From Candidatus Solibacter sp. (lineage in GTDB: Bacteria > Acidobacteriota > Terriglobia > Bryobacterales > Bryobacteraceae): a stretch of DNA of 6,585 bases. The notes under the pieces were generated by a model. It ran no database searches. It was not told the DNA's origin and saw only the letters and a program-made list of their open reading frames with translations. Where the stretch lies: positions 1 through 6,585 of the forward strand of contig JAPKZC010000784.1 of NCBI GenBank assembly GCA_026394025.1, read 5' to 3'. Shown here piece by piece: positions 1 to 6,114 of this stretch; the stretch's first letter is position 1; every line of letters begins with the position of its first letter. The position numbers and the translations under genes are program-made.

Positions 1-53
1 GCATTCGCGCCGGGTAATCGGGAAGCCCTTTCCCGGCGCGCGTGACGGAATGC
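1..53. repeat. interrupted inverted repeat in the leader of the first gene
   Basis: The arms CGCGCCGGG (6-14) and CCCGGCGCG (32-40) are perfect 9-bp complements. An outer pair, GCATTC (1-6) and GAATGC (48-53), brackets them with a bulge at 41-47. A competing inner pairing, GGGAA (20-24) with TTCCC (30-34), shares bases with the main right arm. No T tract follows, so it is not a standard intrinsic terminator. The SD-like AAAGGAG (55-61) lies directly downstream. It could be a structured 5' leader or part of the end of an upstream gene; one frame has a stop at 15-17. The pairing is seen in the sequence; any function is inferred. Confidence 0.45.
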
Positions 54-72
54 GAAAGGAGCTGATAACTGT

Positions 73-1231
73 ATGCGTGCATCCATCCTACTGTTACTGA
101 GCGCGACTCTCCTGGCACAGGACACGCGGTACTCATCGCAGAACGAGGAGATTCCCGGCCCGGCCGATCCTTCGGCCTTCGCGTCGTGGCTGGCGGACAT
201 CCAGCACTGGCGCAAGGAGCGGCTGATCCGCATCGGCTACGATGGATCCCAATACGCCCGCCCGGAATTCAAGTGTGCGCAGAGCAGCTTCATCCAGCCC
301 CAGATGATGGTGGAGGATCGCTATTTTTCCGATCCCGTTGCCGGAAAGTACACGGTGGACCGCTATCTGGACGATCTCGAGAAACGCTACGGGGCATAGA
401 CAGCGTTCTCGTCTGGCACACGTACCCGAACATCGGGCTGGACGACCGCAACCAGAACGACCTGCTCCGCGACATGCCTGGGGGCCTTCCCGGCCTGCGA
501 CAAATGGTGGCCGACTTCCACCGGCGCGGTGTCCGCGTGCTGTTCCCCATCATGCTGTGGGACCAGGGAACGCACGAGTACGGCATGTCCAACTGGGAGG
601 CGACGGCCCTGCTCTTCAAAGAGGCCGGCGCCGACGGACTGAACGGCGACACCATGCGCGGCGTTCCCCGCGCTTTCCGCGACGCTTCCGACCGCGCCGG
701 GCACCCGCTGGTCCTCGAACCGGAAAGCGGCCTCGATTCCGACGAGATGCTGATGTGGAACAACATGACTTGGGGTTACTGGCGCTACTCGTCGGCGCCA
801 CAAACGCCGGGCGGCGCTCCTCCTCCGGCGAACTTCCCCCCGGTGCCCACCGTCAGCCGCTTCAAGTGGCTGGAGACGCGCCACATGGTGAATATCTGCC
901 GGCGCTGGGCGCGCGATAAGACCGACGATCTCCAGCACGCCTTCTTCAACGGCGTCGGGTATGAAAGCTGGGAGAACATCTGGGGCATCTGGAATCAGAT
1001 TCCGGATCGCCACGCCGAAGCGTTGCGCCGCATCTCGAAGATCGAGCGCAAATTCGCCGGCGCGCTGATCAGCCCCGGGTGGGAGCCGCATACGCCGGTT
1101 CTACAGCCGTTCGTGTACGCCAGCAAGTTCCCGTCAACAAGCTGGCCGAACATGGCAAGTACTTGTTGATGGCCCCCGGCAAGGATCGGTCCGGCGGCGT
1201 GGGTTTCCGGTGTGTGAAGGACGCCGAATAA
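73..1231 (+). pseudogene. broken secreted TIM-barrel-like protein with remnant FGE/SUMF1-like C-terminus
   Basis: The gene starts at ATG 73, 11 nt after AAAGGAG. It opens with a hydrophobic signal peptide (MRASILLLLSATLLAQ). The first frame reads to a stop at 397-399. The protein continues one base out of register at 393 (RYG|GIDSVLVWHTYPN), so one G appears lost from the GGGG run at 391-394. The second frame runs to about 1127 and looks like a glycoside-hydrolase-type TIM barrel, with segments such as GVRVLFPIMLWDQGT, EAGADGLNGDTM and GVGYESWENIWGIWN. A second break follows near 1121-1130. In a third frame, VNKLAEHGKYLLMAPGKD followed by GGVGFRCVKDAE and a stop at 1229-1231 resembles the extreme C-terminus of FGE/SUMF1-type proteins. 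From memory, acidobacterial proteins pair such an N-terminal domain with an FGE-like domain. Nearly all of that second domain is missing here, so no active product is expected. The frameshift could be a homopolymer error; the large deletion is harder to explain that way. Confidence 0.75.
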
Positions 1232-1253
1232 GATCCGCCGTTTGTTCCGTTGC

Positions 1254-1259
1254 TATGAT
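1254..1259 (+). promoter_or_regulatory. -10 box TATGAT positioned for a leaderless mRNA
   Basis: TATGAT matches the sigma-70 -10 consensus at five of six positions. It occupies exactly -12 to -7 relative to the A of ATG 1266, so transcription would start at or next to the start codon. No SD-like sequence lies between the preceding stop (1229-1231) and ATG 1266. No good -35 is visible at the usual distance. The box is seen in the sequence; leaderless transcription is inferred. Confidence 0.5.
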
Positions 1260-1265
1260 CTGACC

Positions 1266-2705
1266 ATGAAGGCATGCCCGATCGTCCTGCTGGCGGCTAT
1301 CGGCACCGGGTTGTGCAGCGCGGATTCACTGGCGGAGGCATTGCGGTCGAAACGGTTTCAGGACGCCCTCACCCTGGCCGGTTCATTGCTGCGGACCCAA
1401 CCCGAAGATCCCGGGGTGTGGACGGCACGTGGATTGGCGCTCGCCGGCCTGGGGCGCGACAAAGAGAGCATCGCGAGCTTCGAAACCGCCCTGCGATACG
1501 CTCCCGATTTTGCCGCCGCCCTCAAGGGCGTGGTGGAGGTCGGCTATCGGTCGCACGATCCGCGGGCAGCCGCATCTCTGGACCGGCTGATTCGCCTCGA
1601 ACCGGAAAACGCCGTGGCCCACGCGATGGCCGGGGTGCTGGCCTTCGAAGGCGGTGATTGCGGCCGCGCCGTATCCCACTTTGAGAAAGCCACGGCGCAG
1701 ATCGTGCGCAACCCACGAGCGTACTCTCTGTACGGCGCGTGTCTCCTTGTGCTGGACCGTCCTTCGGACGCCGTGCCCGTTTTCGAAAAGCTGCTTGCGG
1801 CTGATCCGGACAGCGTGAACGCAAGGTTCAACCTCGGTTACAGCCAGTTGCTTGCCGGGAAGTCCGCCGCTGCGATCGAAACCCTGCAACCGTTCGCCGC
1901 GGATTCCGGCGCGGGGGCGGACGCCCTGAACTTGCTGGCATCGGCGGAAGCCGCCGGTGGACGACTCGACGCTGCGGTAGCCCATCTCCGCGGAGCCATC
2001 GAAATCGCTCCAAAGGACGAACGGAACTACCTCGATCTGGCGGCGATTTGTCTGCAAAACGAATCGGAGGACACGGCGACGGAGTTCGTGGACATCGGAT
2101 TGCGAAACGTGCCGGAATCTGCGCGCCTCCACACCCTCAGGGGTATTCTCAAAGCGCAGCTTGGAAAGCACGAGGAGGCGGCAGCGGAATTCGAACTGGC
2201 AAACCGGCTCGATCCGAATCGGCAATATGGCGCCGCCGGGCTCGGTGTCCTGTATACCGAGATGCGCCAGCCGGATCTCGCCAGCGCGGTTTTGCGGGAA
2301 CGTCTCAAGAAATCGCCGGGCGATGCGACACTCAACTATCTCTTGGCACAAGCCCTGGCCCAGGAAGGCGCGGAGCCGGGGACCGCCAAATTCACAGAAA
2401 CCCTCGAGGCTTTGATCGCCGCCACTCGCGCCCAACCCGCCTTCGCGAAAGCGCACAGCTTGTTGGGCAAACTTTATGTGAGTGCCGAAAACTATCCAAA
2501 GGCCGTCGAAGAACTAAGACTTGCGGCCAGGTATGATGCGAGCGACCGAATGGCTCGCAGCCAACTGGCGATTGCGTTGCGCCGGCTGGGACGGGACGAA
2601 GAGGCCGCCGCGGCGATCGCCGAACTCAAACGGATTATCATCGCGGAATCGCAACCGAACCCCGACCGGAAGCGCATCCGGGTGACGCACGGCGCCGATC
2701 GATGA
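1266..2705 (+). CDS. secreted TPR-repeat protein
   Basis: The protein has 479 residues and an intact frame. A Sec signal peptide (about 1-19, MKACPIVLLAAIGTGLCSA) is followed directly by helical TPR units to about residue 461. Clear units include residues 49-82 (GVWTARGLALAGLGRDKESI), 116-149, 184-210, 217-250, 285-318, 394-427 and 428-461; I estimate 11 or 12. The usual small residues and the Pro closing each repeat (for example YAPD, RLDPN) are present. C17 is not in a proper lipobox because L16 precedes it, so an exported or periplasmic protein is more likely than a lipoprotein. TPR arrays are protein-interaction scaffolds; the partner cannot be read here. ATG 1266 is preferred over the in-frame TTG at 1242 because the signal peptide begins there and a -10 box sits just upstream. 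The tail (462-479) is basic and polar. It lies 34 nt after a dead gene and 21 nt before a gene stub, so it is the only complete gene in the window. Confidence 0.9.
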   Translation: MKACPIVLLAAIGTGLCSADSLAEALRSKRFQDALTLAGSLLRTQPEDPGVWTARGLALAGLGRDKESIASFETALRYAPDFAAALKGVVEVGYRSHDPRAAASLDRLIRLEPENAVAHAMAGVLAFEGGDCGRAVSHFEKATAQIVRNPRAYSLYGACLLVLDRPSDAVPVFEKLLAADPDSVNARFNLGYSQLLAGKSAAAIETLQPFAADSGAGADALNLLASAEAAGGRLDAAVAHLRGAIEIAPKDERNYLDLAAICLQNESEDTATEFVDIGLRNVPESARLHTLRGILKAQLGKHEEAAAEFELANRLDPNRQYGAAGLGVLYTEMRQPDLASAVLRERLKKSPGDATLNYLLAQALAQEGAEPGTAKFTETLEALIAATRAQPAFAKAHSLLGKLYVSAENYPKAVEELRLAARYDASDRMARSQLAIALRRLGRDEEAAAAIAELKRIIIAESQPNPDRKRIRVTHGADR

Positions 2706-2726
2706 CGGGCCAATCCAAGGAATGAT

Positions 2727-2823
2727 ATGACCCGACGGGCCCTCATGGGCGCATTGCTCTCCTCCGCCCTGCGCGCCCGCCCAGATGGCCTCCCGCGGCG
2801 CCAAGGAATTCTCAAAGAGTTGA
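2727..2823 (+). pseudogene. 5' stub of a secreted protein, possibly CRTAC1/ASPIC-UnbV-like
   Basis: ATG 2727 has a good SD, AAGGA at 2717-2721, with a 5-nt spacer. It begins 21 nt after the TPR gene, as expected for a second operon gene. The start MTRRALMGALLSSALRA is a typical export signal with a basic n-region. A tandem CGCC CGCC (2774-2781) then breaks the frame. Removing one copy gives LRAQMASRGAKEF, a plausible signal-peptidase site followed by the short MASRG-type motif that I recall near the N-terminus of acidobacterial CRTAC1-like proteins. The restored frame stops at 2821-2823. The DNA beyond belongs to the opposite-strand gene, so the rest is lost. The start signals are clear; the family call is weak and rests on about ten residues plus the usual TPR-CRTAC1 pairing. 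Confidence 0.4.
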
Positions 2824-2830
2824 TTGTGGA

Positions 2831-3919
2831 TCACTTTCTTTGGAAATTGCGTCCCTCGTTCGTGCTATTCAGCCACGCGGGCTTGTCTCTCCACGACGAC
2901 GGCTCGCTGGTCGCTGCTTTGCTCTCGAACAGAATATCCGACCAGTAGGCCCACTCGTAGTTCCACCGGGCGTTAGGCTGATTGATCAGTTCCACCGTAG
3001 TAGTCTTCCCTGCCCAAGGTGTGAGGTCAACATAAGCGTGCATCCAGGGTTTTTCGTTTCTCCATCGGTTGTATACGTGCCCGACGAACGCCTCCCGCCC
3101 GCCGACATTTACGACCAGAGTGAACGCGCCGCTGGTAGCGTTTGCGACCACAACTTGCATCATCGTCTGCAAGCCGCCGGGGATGGTGACCTGCTTGGAG
3201 AGCTTGCAGGCAGTGTTCTTGTCCGGAGGATAAGTGACCACAATATTCTCCTTGCCGTATATCTCCGCGGCCAGCCCGAGGTCGCAGCCCCCACTCAGCG
3301 TCCAGCCTGGCGCCCATTGCGCGAACGCACTTTCGGCACCAGGCCCCGTTCCACGGAGCCTGGCAAGTTCTTCCTTGGTGAGGCGTTCGGCGGTGTCCCC
3401 GGGTGCAGAAGCGGCACGCGCCTCCGTCCCAGGCCCGGTGAACTCGGGTCCGGCGAGTCGGCTAGGTTTGGGGTCGCTTACGGGGAGTAGGAAGAAGTCC
3501 TCGCCGGAGGCGTCTTTCTCAATCCGCCCACCGGCCTTGAGGATGACCCGGCGGGCCACTCTCTCGCTGGCCTCGTACACTTCCTGCATGGTGTAGACGC
3601 CCTTCACGTGGCCGAGCCATGCGCTGTTATCAAAAAGGTAATGGAGCTTCGTCTTCTCGTCGAGTGGGGCCTTGAACCGCTCCGGCAGGTTCGAATAGCC
3701 CAAGGTCGTGAATAGCACTCCCCCGACAGCAGGGACGTTGGAGTCAGTATCGTCCCCGGCTCGAATGCAGATGCGGAGTGACTCATCCAGGTCGCCCTCG
3801 CCATAGAGCAGCCCCAGGACGATGTACAGGTGGTTAACGTACATCCCCGGAGGCGTGGGTGTTCCAGCAGGCAGGCCGCCAACCGTCCAGCCCCCGGGGC
3901 CGAAGCGCCACTTCTTCTG
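2831..3919 (-). pseudogene. 5'-truncated ADP-ribosylglycohydrolase-family protein with C-terminal beta-rich domain
   Basis: The frame is open from just after a stop at 3920-3922 to the stop at 2831-2833; the first ATG is at 3844. Numbered from that Met, residues 4-60 (NHLYIVLGLLYGEGD, then RAGDDTDSN, then GGVLFTTLGYSNLPERF) match the last part of the ADP-ribosylglycohydrolase fold. There the [QD]D[ST]D motif supplies metal ligands and is usually followed by an A/G-rich segment and LGY..LP. The DDTDSN core is residues 31-36. Residues 61-170 form a linker. Residues 180-308 look like a beta-sandwich ligand-binding domain ending in WNYEWAYWSDILFE. Full proteins of this type carry a long N-terminal catalytic part with further metal-binding acidic residues. 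That part is absent, replaced upstream by a TonB-receptor fragment, and no SD precedes ATG 3844. The far C-terminus (about 318-337) may also be altered, because it abuts the opposing gene stub. Confidence 0.72.
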
Positions 3920-3922
3920 TTA

Positions 3923-5353
3923 CCCTCGATTACGGTCTGCGATGGGCCGCGTGGTGTGCCCGTAGATCGGCTGATCTTTCCGCCCCGTGAGCTGAATCGT
4001 TCATCCCAGTAAATTGGTATCTTCCTTGGAGTAGTAGAAAGCAAGTTTTGTATTGGGGCTGAAACTGTGATCGATCTTGAAGCCCGGCACGGATTGAAAA
4101 CGGTAGCCCGGGTAGACCTGCTGCCAGTTATTAATCAGTCCCGAGTTGTCGGGCGCCGGAATCAGGTTTTGAATCTTTACTGCAACCGGATCGAAGTGCG
4201 ACACGGGGATCTTGTTTCCGGGGAAGGGGTCGCGAACCACCGTGCCGCTCATGGGCCGGCTGGTGCCGGGGTCGTAGACCACATTCTCTACTATCGTCCG
4301 CCCGAGCGGGTCTAGTGTGGTGGTGAGTTGCCGTCCGGTGAGGGCGGCGCTGAAGTCGCCGTTGCGATAGGCGGCGGTGGGCACGGTGCTGTAGTAACCG
4401 GCGGTCATCGTCTTGTTGCGGAACCACTCGATATTGAAGAAGAAGAAAGTCTTGTCCCGGCCGTTGTAGAGTTTCGGCAGATAAACCGGCCCGCCCAGGC
4501 TAAAACCAAAATCGTTCTTCCGGCTCCGGGGTTTGGCCTTGGTGAAGGGCGTGCCTGCATCGAACGCCTCGTTGGTGAGGTATTCGTATGCACTGCCATG
4601 GAGTTGGTTCGTGCCGGACTTAATGGTGAAGTTGAACAGTCCGCCGTTGATCTGGCCGAACTCGGCCGCGCAATTGGAGGACTGTACCGAGAATTCACCG
4701 ATTGTCTCTACCGACGCCGCGGCGACACTACTCTGCCAACCGACGTCGTTCGAGCTGGTAACATCCTGCCCTTCCAGATAGATCTTAAAGCTATTGACGG
4801 GGCTGTTGTTGACGGACGCGTACTCGTCGGTTCCGGAAACGCCGGGGGAGAGAACGACGAAGCTTAGCCAGTTGCGCATTTGCCCCGTGCTGTTGCCACC
4901 GCCGCCGAAATTCATGGGAAGCGCGTTAACGCGGTCGCCAATGACATTGATGCTCTGTTCTGCGTTCTCGGTCCGGATCAGCGAAGCCTGGGCTGTCACG
5001 GTGACGGATTCCGACGTGGCGCCGACCTGGAGGACTACATCAATCCGGATCGTCTGAGCCACCTGAACCTGGATGCCCTTTTGGATACTCCTGCTGAATC
5101 CGGCCGCCTGAGCGCTCAAATCGTAGCTGCCCTTGGGCAGTGACGGGAGCGTGTAGTTGCCGGTGGGTGTGCTGGCTGTTTCGTACACTGCCCCGGTTTC
5201 GGTGTTTACTGCCGTGACTTTCGCGCCTGGGACGAAGGCGCTCGCAGGGTCCGCGACGGTGCCGGTGATGGTGACGCGGTCGCTCTGCGCCGAAACTGGC
5301 GCGACAAGCAAAACCACCATAAGACAAGCCGCTGCGATGATGTTGTGTTTCAA
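3923..5353 (-). pseudogene. 3'-truncated Oar-like TonB-dependent receptor
   Basis: The frame starts at TTG 5351-5353 and runs 450 codons to TGA 4001-4003. Residues 1-22 are a signal peptide with a likely cut at VSA|Q. Residues 26-110 form a carboxypeptidase-regulatory-like beta-sandwich (VTITGTVADPASAFVPGAKV, then GNYTLPSLPKGSYDL). A TonB-plug-like region follows (about 115-250), including the ETIGEFSVQSSNCAAEFGQ segment and GGLFNFTIKSGTNQLHGSAYEY. The start of the barrel is present (FGFSLGGPVYLPKLYNGRDKTFFFFNIEWFRN region, 282-313, written here only as a landmark in pieces: FGFSLGGPVYLP and KTFFFFNIEWF). Family members are usually around 1,000-1,200 residues, so more than half of the barrel is missing. 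The same frame continues past the TGA as QLTGRKDQPIYGHTTRPIADR, ending at TAA 3920-3922. That stretch resembles the next barrel segment, which suggests a nonsense change plus a deletion. Such receptors import glycan fragments or other large nutrients across the outer membrane; without its barrel this one should not work. Confidence 0.82.
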
Positions 5354-5358
5354 AGCTG

Positions 5359-5365
5359 CCTCCTC
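5359..5365 (-). promoter_or_regulatory. SD site deciding a TTG start
   Basis: On the minus strand GAGGAGG (5365 to 5359) precedes TTG 5353-5351 with a 5-nt spacer. The near-perfect SD and the signal peptide that starts right there support TTG as the receptor's initiation codon; no ATG in frame fits better. Confidence 0.8.
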
Positions 5366-5368
5366 GCC

Positions 5369-5380
5369 TGAATCGATTCA
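5369..5380. promoter_or_regulatory. LacI-family operator candidate
   Basis: TGAATCGATTCA is a perfect 12-bp palindrome with CG at its centre, the form recognised by most LacI/GalR-family repressors. It sits 3 nt upstream of the receptor's SD and downstream of the consensus -35, a position suited to blocking transcription. A LacI-family gene lies divergently 735 bp away. In that protein, hinge residue L54 (AARSLK) corresponds to the leucine that LacI-family members insert at the central CpG step. The palindrome is seen; the regulator-operator pairing is inferred. Confidence 0.65.
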
Positions 5381-5395
5381 ACCTCTAACAACAAT

Positions 5396-5424
5396 CACTT
5401 ACCACAGACCCATGTTCCTGTCAA
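5396..5424 (-). promoter_or_regulatory. putative receptor promoter
   Basis: On the minus strand a perfect TTGACA (5424-5419) is followed after 17 bp by TAAGTG (5401-5396), a poor -10. A start near 5389 would place the 5369-5380 palindrome just downstream of +1. The -35 is convincing; the -10 is not. Confidence 0.4.
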
Positions 5425-5926
5425 TCATTTTCCGTCGGCCACGCAACACGCTGAAAATAAGCCCCTCGCCGATGGAACGGCGGAGTCCGCCTGGGTTCAA
5501 GATCAAATTCGGATCGGTCCCTCTCCGCCCACACGGACTGGAGTTAAAAGCAAGGCTCCAATTCAGATTGCCCTCCCGGCAGAGGTTTCTTCAGCGCGCA
5601 TCCCCACCACGCTGCTCCGATCCTCCGCCCCGGTTCGTGGGGAGAGCCCACTCCGGCCCCGGCCGCGCCTTCGGTGACTTCGACAATGAAGGGCGCCAAC
5701 TGTCGCGCCGGCTTCAGGAGTACTCCGTCCCTGAGCCAAGTGACAGCAGACATGCAGTAAGCACTCTGGAGTTTGCCACAGTCCGGTGCGCAGATCGAAT
5801 CCCAGCTATTCGAACACCGCCCTGATCGCCCTGAGGTGGGTGGAGATGCCGTTGGCTGGCGGGGAACTGCCCGGATGCGAATTCGTAGAGACTGCCTGTT
5901 GACTACGGCGGGAACCGGCGCGATAA

Positions 5927-5940
5927 TTGAACTGTTTCAA
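5927..5940. promoter_or_regulatory. degenerate second operator-like palindrome
   Basis: TTGAACTGTTTCAA has complementary 5-bp outer arms (TTGAA and TTCAA) with an imperfect CTGT centre. Its inner 12 bases agree with the 5369-5380 palindrome at 9 positions, but the central CG is lost. It lies about 175 nt upstream of the LacI-type gene and could be a weak autoregulatory site. Confidence 0.25.
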
Positions 5941-5980
5941 GCTAAGATACAGGCGGACCGATTCACCACGGCTGAAGGGC

Positions 5981-5994
5981 CCATTATTTAATGG
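5981..5994. repeat. AT-rich palindrome next to a TTGACA
   Basis: CCATTA-TT-TAATGG is a perfect inverted repeat with 6-bp arms. TTGACA (5996-6001) follows one base later on the plus strand. No -10 lies 16-18 bp further on; that stretch is a GC-rich CCGCC-CAC-GGCGG hairpin (6011-6023). It may be a regulator site for the LacI-type gene, but it lacks a CG centre. Confidence 0.3.
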
Positions 5995-6114
5995 CTTGAC
6001 AAAAGAAGCGCCGCCCACGGCGGGTCTTGCGGGTGCCAGTATGGAGCCCGGAGTGATCGCGGTTGGCTGTATGGGATCTAATCTGACTCAGTTCGGAGTT
6101 TATTGGCACATAAG

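Larger units (their letters stand above)
5425..6114. other. divergent intergenic region without a convincing gene
   Basis: This stretch separates the receptor remnant from the LacI-type gene. Short open frames exist on both strands, but none has a start signal plus a recognisable family. One plus-strand piece (5649-5702) reads HSGPGRAFGDFDNEGRQL. It resembles the calcium-binding FG-GAP/VCBS motif of CRTAC1-like proteins and may be a scrap of such a gene, though it is short enough to be chance. Small palindromes lie at 5927-5940, 5981-5994 and 6011-6023. I see no tRNA, no rRNA and no clear intrinsic terminator. The length is large for a simple divergent promoter, which fits a decayed gene between the two. 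Confidence 0.5.

Noticed and set aside
1..40. Intrinsic terminator of an upstream gene
   Set aside because: The stem is strong, but no T tract follows on the plus strand, nor a run of A before it for the minus strand.
387..1091. Long minus-strand open frame opposite the first gene
   Set aside because: It is a GC-rich shadow frame with Arg/Ala/Val-rich composition and no family features. The plus-strand reading gives coherent protein segments.
1383..2456. 357-codon minus-strand open frame opposite the TPR gene
   Set aside because: The plus-strand TPR repeats explain this stretch; the minus reading has no signal peptide, SD or recognisable motif.
2840..3490. Plus-strand open frame across the ADP-ribosylglycohydrolase remnant
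   Set aside because: It is antisense to a recognisable domain pattern, and its residues look like low-complexity shadow translation.
5157..5825. 222-codon plus-strand frame spanning the receptor start and the intergenic region
   Set aside because: Its first third is antisense to the receptor signal peptide and regulatory-like domain. Only a short FG-GAP-like piece near 5649-5702 seemed worth keeping as a separate observation.
5544..6018. Two minus-strand open frames (5544-5753 and 5806-6018) as small genes
   Set aside because: Neither has an SD, and neither protein shows a motif or family I recognise.
5996..6024. TTGACA at 5996-6001 as the LacI-type gene's promoter
   Set aside because: The stretch 16-18 bp downstream is GC-rich (a CCGCC/GGCGG hairpin) with no -10-like hexamer.
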